NCBI GenBank assembly: GCA_019448385.1
Contig: JAGTXO010000017.1
Coordinates: 310,001-374,000, forward strand
DNA from: Diacronema lutheri
Taxonomy: Eukaryota; Haptophyta; Pavlovophyceae; Pavlovales; Pavlovaceae
Direction: 5' to 3'
DNA length: 64,000 nucleotides
The first letter of the stretch is position 1, and each line of letters opens with the position of its first letter. This document shows, one piece after another, positions 38,692-50,583 of the stretch. Position numbers and translations under genes: made by a program. The notes below the pieces were generated by a model, which searched no databases, was not told the DNA's origin, and saw only the letters and a list, made by a program, of their open reading frames with translations.

Positions 38692-40212
38692 ATGGCGATC
38701 TTCAGCCTCAGCACGAGCCGCTTGCGGCTTCGCACGCCCCGTAAGGGTCGTATATACGACCGGTACGCTCACTTCTTTCTGCTCCTCGCGGCCGCGCTGC
38801 CGTGCGGCGCCGAGTGGAGCGTCGACCGCACGCGACGGCGCGGCGCGCGCGTGCTGCTTGACGGTGAGATCGACGGCGAGAAGCACGACCCCGCCGCCGT
38901 GCCCGCCGCCGCCGCAGCCGCGCCCTCCGCCGAGTGCTCGGCCGCAGTGATGCTGCTGCGCGCGCAGCTTCTGTGGATCTACGCCGATGCCGGGTGGGGC
39001 AAGGCGCTCGACCCGGATGGCGCGTGGCTGCTCTCGGCGCGCGTGCCCGCGCTCGAGACGATGCTGCTGCACACGCGCGCCGGCCGCGCGCTCCGCTCCG
39101 CGCTCGCGCCCGTCGACGGCGTCCGCTTCCTCACGGCGTCCGTTGTCTGGGCGGAGGTCGCCCTTCCGCCGCTTGCGCTCCTCTGCGCGCTCGCCAACCG
39201 CGAGCGCGCGCAGGCGGTGTGCGCCGCGCTCGTCGTGGCAATGCACGTGGGCATCGGCGTGTGCATGAACAATGCCGCTCTCCTTTCATTCGTCGCCGCC
39301 ATCGCCTGGGTTTCGTTCATCCCAACCGTCGTCTGGGACGGCATCGGCGGGCTTGGGCGGCGCGCGCGCGCGCGCGGCGCGCGCGACCGCGCGCGCGCAG
39401 CTGCCACACCGCCCAAGGCCGCCGAGGCGCGCGCGCGCGCGGACGCGAGCGCGGAGCCTCGAACGCGGCACGGCGGCGCCGTCGCCGTCGCCGCGGCGCG
39501 AGGCCGCGCGGGCGCCTTCCTGCTGCCGCTCGCGTGCGTCATCGCGTCCTTCAACTGGCGCCAGTCGGAGTGCGACGTGCGTGACGACCCGGCCGCGCCG
39601 GGCGCGGGCGCGTCGCGCGTCGCGTCGGCGCTGCTGCACAACCGTTGGAACGTCTTCACGTCAGGCGAGGACCACGTGACGTGGTACCTCGCACCCGCGC
39701 GCCTCGCGGACGGCTCGATTGTCGACCTCTGGGCGCGCGGCGCGCCGGTGTCGTGGGCCGTGCCCGCCGTCGCGCCGCGTTCCGGTCGGTGGAAATCCTT
39801 CGCCGCCGTCGCCTTCGCGGCGCCGAGCGCGCCGCGCGCCGCCGCTGCAGCAGCGGCCGGCAGCGGGCTGCCGGCGTGGCTCGCGCACCGCGCGGCCGCG
39901 CCGGCCGCGCCGGCCGTGCCAGCGCCGGTTGCACAGGGCTCAGTTACGCTCTGGCGCTTCTTGTGCGCCGAGTGGGACGAGCGCCACGCGCGCGGCGCGC
40001 CGGAGCGGCGCGTGCTCGCGTTCAAGTTCTTCCTGCTCTCGGCAGACATCGTGCTTGACGCGCCAGCGCGGAGCGGGACAGCGGCGGGAGACGGAGAGCC
40101 GAACGGCACGGCCAGCGCAAGCGCCAGCGGCGCCGCGGAGCGCGGCGCCGGCGGCGTCGCGTTCGGCCCGCCGCGCAAACGGCTGCTCGCGGCATACGAG
40201 TGCGGCAGCTAG
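38692..40212 (+). CDS. HTTM-domain-like polytopic membrane protein (possibly 5'-truncated)
   Basis: 506 residues. Hydrophobic helices include YAHFFLLLAAALPCGAEWSV, LRAQLLWIYADAGWGKALDP, LPPLALLCALANR, AALVVAMHVGIGVCMNNAAL and GAFLLPLACVIASFNW. The order helix / Leu-rich / LLWIYADAGWGKAL and the later NRWNVFTSGEDHVTWYLAPA and GRWKSFAAVAF blocks fit HTTM proteins, relatives of vitamin-K gamma-carboxylase. The segment corresponding to the first two HTTM helices is not seen, so the ATG at 38692 may be inside a gene cut by the upstream Fanzor region, or an upstream exon is missed. A TATA-containing palindrome at 38746-38761 could be a promoter for a shorter form. Function is unknown. Confidence 0.55.
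   Translation: MAIFSLSTSRLRLRTPRKGRIYDRYAHFFLLLAAALPCGAEWSVDRTRRRGARVLLDGEIDGEKHDPAAVPAAAAAAPSAECSAAVMLLRAQLLWIYADAGWGKALDPDGAWLLSARVPALETMLLHTRAGRALRSALAPVDGVRFLTASVVWAEVALPPLALLCALANRERAQAVCAALVVAMHVGIGVCMNNAALLSFVAAIAWVSFIPTVVWDGIGGLGRRARARGARDRARAAATPPKAAEARARADASAEPRTRHGGAVAVAAARGRAGAFLLPLACVIASFNWRQSECDVRDDPAAPGAGASRVASALLHNRWNVFTSGEDHVTWYLAPARLADGSIVDLWARGAPVSWAVPAVAPRSGRWKSFAAVAFAAPSAPRAAAAAAAGSGLPAWLAHRAAAPAAPAVPAPVAQGSVTLWRFLCAEWDERHARGAPERRVLAFKFFLLSADIVLDAPARSGTAAGDGEPNGTASASASGAAERGAGGVAFGPPRKRLLAAYECGS
38746..38761. promoter_or_regulatory. Perfect 16-base palindrome with central TATATA
   Basis: GGTCGTATATACGACC is fully self-complementary. It lies early within the predicted HTTM reading frame. 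It shares the GGTCGTA half-site with the 18-base palindrome at 17392-17409. It could be a TATA box with flanking operator-like symmetry. Confidence 0.35.
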
Positions 40213-40349
40213 AGCCAAACGAGACTCGCACCCGTGCTTGCACTTGTGGCTTGTCGTATCTCAGCTGGCCGTTCATGGATCAGATCGCGAACGGAGGGGC
40301 TCGACAATCGACGATGCAGCCCATAGCCGTTTCGTGCCATAATGGCATA

Positions 40350-42443
40350 ATGAGCATCATTTTTCCAGCAATGGTGCTGTTCCGAGGGTTGGCACCTCGC
40401 CCCCTGTTCCGAGTGACGACGGTGGGCCTACTGTTGACGGTGGGCCCACCGTCGCCGGCGACGGCGTTTGCAGCCTACTCGCTCAACACCGCCTCCGCGC
40501 CTGCCACTCCCGCCGCGCTGCCCGAGCCCTCGCTCGCGACCGCCACGGCGGGCGCGGCGGCGGGCTTGGGCGACCCCGCAGTCTGGCGGCTCGCGATGCG
40601 CGCCCACGCGTTCTCAAATGAAGCTGAGTCGGCGCGCGCGGCGGCGGCGCGCGCGCTTGAGGTTGAGGCTACACTCGGCTCGCGCCGCCCGCGCCGCATC
40701 ATCCTCACCTCTTCCTCGTCGGGCATCTCCGCCGTCGAGACGCGAGCGGTGTTTGAGCGTATGCTCGCCGCGAGCCGCGCCGAGCGCGCGGCGGACTGGC
40801 GCGAAAGTGGGCTGGCGGGTGCGCCGGACGAGCGGCCGCCGCGCATTGCCTTTGTGCTCACCGCCGCCCTCGCTGGCTCATCCGAGCGCCCGACTGGCGT
40901 GGCGGAGGCGGCAGAGGCGATCGCGGATGCAATGACGCTGCCCGCCGTCGCCGCGACGCCGGCGGCGGACGCAGCGGCGGAGGCGGAGTGGGCGACGGCT
41001 GAGGCGGACGAAGAGGGGGTCGCACGTATGGATAGCGCAGGAGACGGGCTCGAGCCTGCGTCCTACCTGCAGCCGCGCGCCGCGAACGCGGACGGCGGTG
41101 TGGGTGGAGGCGGCGCGGGCGGCGGCGCGGCGGACGGCGGCCCACCGGCCGCGCCAGCGCTCGAGCAGCGGCGCGCGCCCCGCTCGGCGGGCGAGGCGCG
41201 TCGCCGCCGCCTCGCGAATGCGCGGCGCAAGGCAAAGCTGCTCAGCGCGGCACTTGGCGCTTCCATCGGTGGCACGGTCGACCTGCAAGCCATCGTGCTC
41301 GAGGAAGAGCGCGCGCACGACCGGAGAGAGCGCGTGCGGCCGCCATTGCTGCGGCAATCGGCGCGCACGGCCGACGCTGGCGCCAGCGGCGGCGGCGGCG
41401 GCGGCGGTGGTATTGATGCTCGTGATGGCGACGGCGGCGGTGCAGCCGACGCCGACGGCGGCGCGCGCCTCGAGCGAGCGCGCTCTGTGCGCGACGCGTG
41501 TTTCGCGCGTCTGCTCGAGACGCTCGGCGGCGCGGACGCGATCTGGGTTATGGGCGGGAACACGTTCCACCTGCGCCACTGGATGGCGCAGTCCGGCTTT
41601 GACGCCGTACTCCTCCGCCTCGTGGGCCAACGCGGCGTGCCGTACGTTGGGCAGTCCGCCGGCGCCATCGTCGCGGGCGTCTCGGCGCACACGGCGCTGT
41701 GGAAGGGATGGGACGACCCGGGCGCGGCGCCGCCGCCTACGGGGCTCGAGCCGGCCGAGCCGGACATCGCGACACTTGCTGCAATTAGCGCCGCGACGCC
41801 GCCATCGCTCGTCGTCGGCACACGGCCGCCCGCGGCCGCTGATTGGACGTTTGCGCGCCTTGCGGGCGTCGGCCTCGTCCCATGTTCCGTCTTCCCGCAC
41901 CACGCGCCGCAGTGGGCGGCGCTGTGCGACCGGCTCGAGCGCACGGAGCTGCGCGCCGCCGCCGCGACCGCCGCCGCGCTGCACATCGCCGCCGACGTCG
42001 CCGACGCGCCTGAGCGCGACGCGTTGCCGCCGTTCGAGCCGGCCGATGCGGCCGCGGCCGCCGGCGAGCCGCTCTCGCGGCTGATCCGACTGCGCGACGG
42101 CGAGAGCTTTATTTGGGATGAGTCGCAACCGGACGTGCACCGCTCTATTCTCGGCGCGCCCGAGCGCGCCGACGAGCCGTGGCCGCAGCCGGCGGGCGCG
42201 GGCACGGGTATGGACGCGGGCTCGGCGGGCGGGCTCGGCGTGCGCGGTCAGGCGCGCGGCGCGGACGAGCGCGGCCGCGCGGAGCGGCTCGCGCAGCTCG
42301 AGGGCGACGTCGTCGCTGCGGATGAGGCGCGAGGCGCGCGCCCGGCGACGCCGGATGGCGGCGAGCATGGCGGCGGGCCGCGGCGCGACTGGCCGCCACA
42401 CGCGCCGCCGGCATCGCGCGTTGGGCCGGGCGGTGGCGGCTGA
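40350..42443 (+). CDS. S51-family serine hydrolase (peptidase E / cyanophycinase-like) with signal sequence
   Basis: Predicted dipeptidase-like serine hydrolase of the class-I glutaminase-like fold. The N-terminus has a hydrophobic stretch (LFRVTTVGLLLTVGPPS) ending in ATAFA, a plausible signal or plastid-targeting peptide; ATGs at 40275, 40350 and 40371 are all in frame and 40350 was chosen because it gives a normal signal layout. Conserved blocks are IAFVLTAAL, ADAIWVMGGNTFHLRHWM, the nucleophile elbow YVGQSAGAIVAG (Ser), and LVPCSVFPHHAPQW with the His region, then GESFIWDE. Low-complexity inserts (about 40950-41180 and 41380-41470) separate the strands. It has no obvious introns. The gene lies 138 bases after the HTTM stop, same strand. 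Confidence 0.7.
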   Translation: MSIIFPAMVLFRGLAPRPLFRVTTVGLLLTVGPPSPATAFAAYSLNTASAPATPAALPEPSLATATAGAAAGLGDPAVWRLAMRAHAFSNEAESARAAAARALEVEATLGSRRPRRIILTSSSSGISAVETRAVFERMLAASRAERAADWRESGLAGAPDERPPRIAFVLTAALAGSSERPTGVAEAAEAIADAMTLPAVAATPAADAAAEAEWATAEADEEGVARMDSAGDGLEPASYLQPRAANADGGVGGGGAGGGAADGGPPAAPALEQRRAPRSAGEARRRRLANARRKAKLLSAALGASIGGTVDLQAIVLEEERAHDRRERVRPPLLRQSARTADAGASGGGGGGGGIDARDGDGGGAADADGGARLERARSVRDACFARLLETLGGADAIWVMGGNTFHLRHWMAQSGFDAVLLRLVGQRGVPYVGQSAGAIVAGVSAHTALWKGWDDPGAAPPPTGLEPAEPDIATLAAISAATPPSLVVGTRPPAAADWTFARLAGVGLVPCSVFPHHAPQWAALCDRLERTELRAAAATAAALHIAADVADAPERDALPPFEPADAAAAAGEPLSRLIRLRDGESFIWDESQPDVHRSILGAPERADEPWPQPAGAGTGMDAGSAGGLGVRGQARGADERGRAERLAQLEGDVVAADEARGARPATPDGGEHGGGPRRDWPPHAPPASRVGPGGGG

Positions 42444-42623
42444 GCGGAAGGGCTGCGCCGACCGAGTGTGCGCTCGGCAAAGCCGCCTGGGCGCCGACGG
42501 CCCAGCCCGGCCCGGCCCGAATTTGTCCCATTGTGAGTTACCAAAGATTGTCTGGTCACTGACTCACTGTGAGTCCGCACTCAGCCGAAAGGATCCATCC
42601 CGCTTGCCCAACGCCCAGCCGCA

Positions 42624-42965
42624 ATGCGCGCGCTGCGGCGGCGTGCCGTCACGTTGTTGGCGGCCGTCGCGCTGTGCGCGCGCGCGTCGGAGCGCGACCG
42701 TGCCGACGCTATCAACGCCGAGGACGTGCCTCGCGCGCCGGCCGCTGTCGCGGGCGCAGCGCGCTCCTTCGCTGGGCTCCACCTCGTGCCCGCGAGTGCG
42801 ACTAGCCCGCCGTCGCCGAGAGCACGTGCGCCCGCAACGGGCTTCCCCGGGCTCACTCTCGTGCCCGGCTCGGCCCCGTCGCCCGCGGCAGTGGGACCGA
42901 GCGGCACAGCGCCGTCGGCTTCGTTCCCCGGGCTGCATACCATCGGCGCTGAGGGCGACGGCGAT

Positions 42966-43011
<46 letters not shown>

Positions 43012-46000
43012 CGTGGGTCACTCCGGTTTGGCTGCCTCCGGGGCTGCGTCCGCCAGGCGGCAGCCGCTCGCGCGGTAGCAGCGGGCGCGGCAGCGACGAC
43101 CGAGCGGCCGGCGCAGCAGTCACCGATCAAGAAGCTTCCACGCCAGCCTCCGCGCCGCGCAACGCGTCGAATTGGACGTGCCCGCCGCTTTTCTCGCGGC
43201 AGCCGGTCGGGATCGAGGACGGGGCGCTCTGCTTGCGAGAGCACGGCGTCGACGACGGCGGCGCCGAGGGCGCGAGCGACGACGATGGCGGTGGCGATGG
43301 CGGTGGCGGCGCGGGTCGTACGTCCAACGGTACCGACGATACGACCCCCGGCGCACGCCATCCCATCGGCTCCATTTTCGAGTGGCCGCGCCGTTTCACC
43401 GTCTGCTTCGTCGACGGCTCCGGGCGCAACGCCGACGCCATCCTGCCGTGCTCGCACGTCGCGACGTGGCGCGAGCGCCGGACATGCGCGCGCGTGACCG
43501 GCTCAGCCGATTGGGCCCCCCTCGTCGCCCAAGACGGCAGTTACCTCTGTTGTACGGGCAGGTGCGCGGCGGGCGGCGACGTTACGCAGTTTGAGCAGCT
43601 CTGCGCGATGGCGCTGCCCGAGCTGCGCGGCCGCGACGGTGGCGACGGTGATGACGGTGGTGACGGTGGTGACGGTGGCGGCGGCGGCGGCGGCGGCGCT
43701 GCGCTCGCTGGCGCGCTCGGCGGCGGCGGGGCGGATGGCGCCGGCGGCGGCGGGCTGGGCGCGCTGCTCCCGGAATGCTCCGCATACCGGAACGGCGGGT
43801 TCGGCGTGTCAAACGTCGTCGGGCTGCAGCTCGCGTCGGGCGGTGGCCGTTATTCGCCCGTTACGCTCTGTGCGCCGGGACAGTTTTGCCCAAACCTTTT
43901 CGAGTCGACGCGCTGCCCTGCGGGCGCGTTCTGCTGGGCCGGGGCCGTCGTACCGTCGCCGTGCGAGCCGCAATGGCTGGACCGTTTCCTTTTCGCGCTC
44001 GTGTCGACGCGGAGCGGCGGCGGCGCGGGCAAGGAGGGCAGAAAGGCGGAGGGGCGTGAGGACGGGCGGGAGGCGCGCGGCGGCGGCGTGCGGACGGCGG
44101 CGGACGGCGGCGGTGTGGCGGACGGCGGCGGTGTGGCGCACGGCATGGATCCAGTCGCGAGCTGGCTCTGTCCGGATGGCAGCGTCGACCGGCCGGGCCG
44201 ATACGCGTGGCTCGCGCTCGTGGGCGCGCTTGGTGCATGCGCGTGGGCGCTGCACGCTTCACTGTCTGCATTCCTTGACTGGCGACTGGCCAAGCACGCG
44301 GTGGCGACGGGCCTTGCGCCGGGCGGCACGCGCGCCGCCGCGCCGCCGCGCGCGTCGCACGGTCCGCTGCCTGGCGCGGTGGCGGCCGCGTGCGGCGCGC
44401 TCCCAGGGCCCGCGGCGGCGGCGCTGGAGGCAAAGCGCGCGGCCAACGGGGCGGGCGGCACGGCCAGCGCCGCCGCCTTTGCCAGCGTCGCGCCCACGCC
44501 CTTGCCGAGCGCCGGCGGCGAGCGAGCCGAGCTCTCCGCCTTCCGCCTTCTTGCTTCGCGCCTTTCCCTCCAATTCACCGCGCTCTCGCTGCACGTGCCC
44601 ATCAAGCCACACGCAGGCGCGTGCGTTCCCACACGCACGCGGCGCGCGCGGATGGGCGCGCGCGCGCGCGCGTTCGCCCCGTTTGCGCGTGCGCCCGACG
44701 CCGACGGCGGCGAGGTGGGCGGCGGCACGAACGGCCCGGACGGCGACGACGGCTCGACGCTCGCCATCTTCGCCGGACTGTCCGGTGCGATCGAGCACTC
44801 GGCGGTAACGGCCCTCATGGGCCCGTCCGGTTGCGGCAAGACGTCGGCCCTCGGCGTGCTCGCCGGCCGCGAGGCGGCGCGTGCGATTGTGGGCGGCGAG
44901 CTGCGCGTGAATGGCAGACGCGAGCATCTGCGCGATCATGCCGCGCTGTGCGGCTATGTGCCGCAGGTGGGCGGGCGCGGCGCGGGCGCAGCGGCGGCGG
45001 GCCGCGGGCCGCGAGAGACGCGCGACGCGCGGGCGCAGCCGTGCGAGCGCAGGGGGCGGCGTGGGCGCGAGCGCAGCGGCGGCGCCTCCGCTTGCGCCCA
45101 CGCCGCGCGGCCGTCCGTCCGCTCGACCCTTTCCTGCCGTCCCATCCCACCTCTTCCCCCCTTTCCTGCCGTCCCATCCCACCTCTTCCCCCCTTTCCTG
45201 CCGTCCCATCCCCCCCCCCCCCCCCCCCCCCCCCCCTCCTGCGCGCGCGCGCAGGATGACGTGGTGCGCGAGCAGCTGACCGTGTTTGAAAACATCTGGT
45301 TCTCTGCTGCGCTGCGACTGCCGCACGGCACGTCCGCGGCGCGGCGCGAGGCCATCGTCGCGCAGACGATCAGCGCGCTCGGGCTCGACGCGGTCGCGCA
45401 CTCGCGCGTCGGCTCGGCCGACCGGCGCGGCATCTCGGGCGGGCAGCGGAAGCGCGTCAACATTGGCTTGGAGATGGCGGCGGACCCGCTCGCGCTCTTC
45501 CTCGACGAGCCGACGTCGGGCCTCGACTCGTCGACTGCGGAGGCCGTGCTGCGCGCGCTCTGGCGGCTCTCGCGATGCGGTCGGACGATCGTCCTATCGT
45601 TACACTCGCCGCGCTATACGATGCTTAAACTGATCGACTCGCTCATACTCCTCGGCGTTGGGGGGCATACCGCCTTCTGCGGGCCAGCGGCGCTGCTCGT
45701 GCCGTACCTCTCGCACAATGGCTTCTCGCCACCGCAGCACGACAACCCTCTCGACTTTGCGCTCGACGTGCTGTGCGGGCGCGTGCGCAGGCGGCGCGCG
45801 CCGCGACGTGGCGCGGCGCGCGACGCGCCCATCGGCGGCGGCGATGGCGGCGGCGATGGCGGCGGCGATGGCGGCGGCACGAGTGCAGGCGGTGACGCCG
45901 CGGCGGCTGAGGGCACACGCGGCCAACGCGCCAATGGCGCGGAAGACGACAACGACGCCATTGCGGGCAACGACAACAACACCAACGACGACGACGACGA

Positions 46001-49000
46001 CGAGGGCGGTGGTTTGGACGTGGTGCCCACCCTCCTGCGCACGTTGTGGTCGCGCGCCGTGCGCACGGGCCTCGTCGAGCGGCTCGCGACCGAGCAGCGC
46101 AACCAGCAGCAGCTCGAGCAGCATGGGCGCGCGCGGCGCTCGCCCGCACCCAGCGGCGCGCGCGCGGGCAGCGCCGCGCTGCGCCGCGGGCGCACGGCGC
46201 CGCGCCCGACGCGCGGAGACCGCGCGCCGGGCGCGGGTGGGCGACGGGCGGACGGCGACGGCGGCGGCGACGTTGGCGGCGCCGCGGGCGGAAGCCCTGA
46301 GCGCTCACCGGCGGCGCGCGGCACGAGGGCGGAGCGGGCGGGAGGCGGCGGCACCCTCGGCGGACGCGTGCGCGACGGGCTCGTCGCGCCGTTCGGCGCG
46401 CCCGGCTTCGCGCGCCCGTTGGTGCGCGACGCGGGCAGCGTGCCGCGCCTTGCGCGCGCGTTCAGCGCGCAGCACGCGCCGCCGCCGCGTTCGCCAGCGT
46501 CGCCGGCGAACGCGGCCGGTGGGTCCGTGGAGGCGGCGGTCGCCATCGCCATCGCCTCGCAGCCCATCCCGCTTCGCACGCGCCTGCTCGGCGCGGCGCA
46601 GCCGCCGGCGCCGGCGGGCGGCGCGCCTGTGTCCGCGCCGCCCACCGTCGGAGCGCCCGCAGATGCTTGCGCATCTGCGCCGCCGCTCCTTGGCACGATC
46701 GCCTGGGCTTCGAGCGCGTCGGTGTGCTCGCACCGTGGCGTCGATCTGGCGCTCGACGATGACGACGACGACGGTGACGACGACGGTGACGACGACGACG
46801 ACGGCGATGACGGCGGCGGCGGTGACGGTGACGGCGGCGCTGGCGGCGCACGCCGTCGCCGCACGCGCACGCGCGCGCGCGCGCCCACGTGGCAGGCGCA
46901 CGCACCGGGCGCGGCCAGCGCACAGCACTCGACGCCGCCACGCGCCACCGCCGGCCAACGAGCCGGCGCGTGGTCCGAGGACGAGAGCGAGGGCGAGGGC
47001 GCGGGCGCGGGTGCGGGCTCCGCCGGCGATGGCGCGATGCTGCGCGCAGGCGCGCACGATGGCGGCGGCGGCGGCCATCTCGATGCAGACTCGTTACTCG
47101 CCTTTGACGATTTTGTCGCGTATAGGCGGGCGAGCTTTGCGGCCGCGTGCGCGGACGGCGTGGACGGCGGCGGCGCGGCGTCTTCCGACGTGCGGCGCGC
47201 GCTCGACGCTGCCGAGGCGGAGGCGGCGAGCCGGCGCGGATCAGGGCTGGGCGCGGACGGGCGGAGCGCAGGCGATGCCGAGGCTGGCGTGGGTCGCTGC
47301 GGTGGTCCTGGCGATGGAGGTGGCAGCGGTGGTGGTGCTGGTGGTGCGGACGGGGCGGGCGGTGGCGGTGGCGCCGGTGGCGCCGGTGGTGCTGCAGGAG
47401 CTGCTGCTGGCGCCAACGGCGGCAGAGGCGCCGGCGGAGGGTCCGGCGGAGGTGCCGGCTCGCTCGGCTCTCCGCGCGTCGAGTCGATCAACCAAATCGC
47501 GGCGCATTGGGACGCACTGCACCCGGACGGTCCGGGGCAGGCGCGGCCCGTGCCTGTCCGCCTCGTCCGCGAGTACGAGCGCACCCTCGCTATCGAGCAC
47601 CGCCGAAGGCTCCGCTGGCCGAGCGAGCTGCACGTCTGCGTCGCGTCGTACACGCGCGCGCGGCTGCGCGCCGCGCCAGCGCTTGCCGCCGAGCTCGCGG
47701 GATCGAGCTGTCTTGCGCTCGTCACTGGGCTGCTGGCAAAGGTGAGCGCGCGCGCGCGCGCCGCCGCCGCCGCCGCCGACGGCGCGTGGCCGCCCGCCCG
47801 CCCGCGCACGTGGCCAAGCAGCGCGCCGCGACGCGACGCGACGCGCGCGCGGCGCTGTGCGCTCCGCGCCACGACCTGCGTACGCGACGCGACGCGCGCC
47901 ACGACCGGCGCCACGACCTGTGGCCCTCCGCGCCACGACCTGCGTACGCGACGCGCCCCGCGCGCGCCTGCGGCACGGCAGGCGCAAGTGCCGTCGAAGC
48001 TCGAGCGCCTGCCCACAGTCTTCGCGCTCATCGTCTGCGCCTTCTCGCTCAACGTCGGCCTCTCGGCCGTGCGCGTCCTCGAGGCGGACCGGCTCGTCTT
48101 TTGGCGGGAAACCGCCGCCGGTCTTTCCGTTTCCGCGTATGTCGTCTCTCGCGCGCTCGTCGATTTGGCGGGGCTTGCGCTGCACGTGCTCGCGTACGCA
48201 ATCCCGTTCGCCGACGTCGCGCAGCCCAACCTCACCACCGCGGAGCTCGCCTGCCTCTTCGCCGTGAGCGCGCGCGCGCACACGCCGCCGTTGTCCGGCC
48301 GCTGCCCCGCACCGCCGCGCTCCGATGGGCCGCACGTGTTGAACCCGCCGCGCCGCGCCGCGCCCGCGCGCCGCTCGGCATCGGCCGCGCCATCCCATCG
48401 ACCCGTCGCTTTTAAATCCCGCAACGCGACTCGCCGCCACGCCCCTCCAAAACCAAATGCGCCCGCCCGCCCGCCCATCCCGCCCGCCCGCCCGCGGCTA
48501 CTGCGCCCGCCACGCTCGGCGCGCCGCCGACGCCTGCGACGCGCGTCCGCTCTCGGCTCGCGCGCGCCGCGCGCAGGGCATCGCGTGGTGCGCGTCGGGC
48601 GTCGGGTACACGTGCTCGGTCGGCGCACCGCCATCGCTCTCTGCCGTGCTATGCGGTTTCGTCATCTGCTTTTCAACCGGCTTCCTTGCGGGGAACGCGC
48701 CGACGCTCGCGGAGGCGCGGTCGAGCTGGCCGCTCCGCGCCGCGCTCGCTCTGTCGTTCGGCCGCTGGTCGAGCGAGTGCCTATGCGTCGCGGCGCTCGG
48801 GCGCGAGCCGTCGGCGTACCAGGCGCAGCTCGGCGCGCTGTACCTCGACACGATGGGGATCAAGGTCGAGTGCGCGGCGGACGCGGCGCGTGGCGCGCGC
48901 GGCGCCGCCGAGCCCGCGCCCTCCGACTATTCGCTCGAGGCGCTGCTCCAGTGGAGCCGCGAGCGCGGCGGTGGCGTGACGGGCGGCCCGGCCGCGTGCG

Positions 49001-49290
49001 CGCGCACGGCACCGCTCGGCGCGACGTGCGGCCCGCACCTGCTCGCGCTGTTCGCAATCGGGCTCGTGCTCCGGCTGCTCGCGTACGCGATGCTCGTGCG
49101 CGCCAAGCGCGAGCGCGAGGGCCAGCCGCCGCCGCTGTGCTGGCACGCCGCGCTCGGCGCGCTCCGCCGCGCGACGCTCTCGGCCGTTCGGCCGTGGTCG
49201 GCGCGCGCGGCCGGCGCTCCGGCGGCGAGAGATGGCGCGCGCACGCCGTCGGATCGCGGGCCCGCGTGGCAGCGGGGCAGCATGGTATGA
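42624..49290 (+). CDS. ABCG-type ABC transporter with Cys-rich N-terminal domain
   Basis: ATP-driven exporter half-transporter of the white/ABCG group. Exons 42624-44966, 45255-47741, 47982-48263 and 48577-49290 encode about 1,941 residues, about twice the usual ABCG length. Order: signal peptide (VTLLAAVALCARA), low-complexity and Cys-rich lumenal domain (LCAPGQFCPN, CPAGAFCWAG) as in plant ABCG24/28, one helix (YAWLALVGALGACAWAL), then the ATPase: Walker A GPSGCGKTS near residue 733, Q-loop GYVPQ at the first splice site, signature ISGGQRKRVNIGLEM, Walker B ALFLDEPTSGLDSST and H-loop VLSLHSP. A very long acidic, low-complexity insert (45780-47480) precedes the membrane domain (VFALIVCAFSLNVGL; VSRALVDLAGLALHV; GIAWCASGVGYTCSV). 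All introns are phase 0, GT-AG. The motifs predict activity; the substrate is unknown. Confidence 0.85.
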
Positions 49291-49553
49291 GCACGCATGT
49301 GTAGGCATGCTCCCGCGAAGAGACCTGATGAAGCCGCACTCCTCCGCGCCGGCTCGCGCCAGGGAAAGCGCCCAGGCGGGGCCTGGCGCCAGTTGGACAC
49401 GCACGTATAGGCGCGTGCGCACGATGGCGGCGCGATTACGACTCACATTCCAAGGCAACCCGGTTCTGCGACAAAGAGCCCCGGGGCTCTCGCGGGGCTG
49501 CGCGCGGCTCGCGGCAGACGAGCCCAGCGCCGGTTGCACAGGCGCGGTCGCGG

Positions 49554-50316
49554 ATGCGGCAGGGGGGAGGCGGTGGCGCCGGCTCGGCGTTCGTCAGCGG
49601 CAGCGGCGGAGGTAGCGGTAGTGGAGGCGGCGGTGGCGCCGGCGGCGGCGCAGGCGACGGCGCGCTCGCGCACGGCGCCGGCGGCAGCGCCGGCGTGGCG
49701 GCGCCGGCGCCGCCAAAGCTGGCGGACCTATCGATCCTGGACGACAAGGCCGCAGAGGAGGTGCGCAAGGTCCACCAGTCCTCCGCTGCCGAGCTCGCGA
49801 ACTACATCGTGTGGCGCGCGTCGTCGGCGAAGAATCCATCGGCGTTCGCGTTGTCGCTCGCCCGCAAGTTCACCCAAGGCTCGGAGGACAAGCGGCGCTC
49901 GCTCAAGGAGGAGGCGACACACGCGAAGCGCCGTGATCCCGTACGCGACGCCGCGTCCGGCAGCGGCGGCGGCGGCGGCGGCGGCAGCGGTGCAGGCGGC
50001 GGAGGCGGCGGAGGCGGCGGCGCGCGACACTCCTCACCGCCGCACGCGCGCGGCGGCAGCAGCGGGGCGAGCGCGCAGCCAGCGGCGGCGCCCGCGCCCG
50101 CGCAGCAGTTCAAATCGTGGGCGGCTGCCGCTGCAAACCAGGCCGCCGCCGCCGGCGCCGCCGCCGCTGCCAACGGCGGGCCGGCGGCCAGCGGAGCCGG
50201 CGGCGGCGGCGGCCGCTGCAGTGGCAGTGGCGGGAGCGTGAGTGGTAGCGGCTGCGGCAATGGCGGGAGCGGCGGTGCTTCGACCGCAGGCGGCGCGCCG
50301 CGCGGCCCCGCGGCGA

Positions 50317-50348
<32 letters not shown>

Positions 50349-50376
50349 GCCGCGGGCGCCGCGCGCGCCGCCGCGC

Positions 50377-50419
<43 letters not shown>

Positions 50420-50543
50420 GGGGGGCGGCGGCGGCGGGGGCGGCGGGGGCGGTGGTGGCGGCGGGGCGCAGCAGGGCCTGAGCAACGGGCCGAGCCGCGG
50501 CGGTGGGCGCGCTACGGGCAGCGGTGGTGGCGGCGGTGGCGGC

Positions 50544-50583
<40 letters not shown>

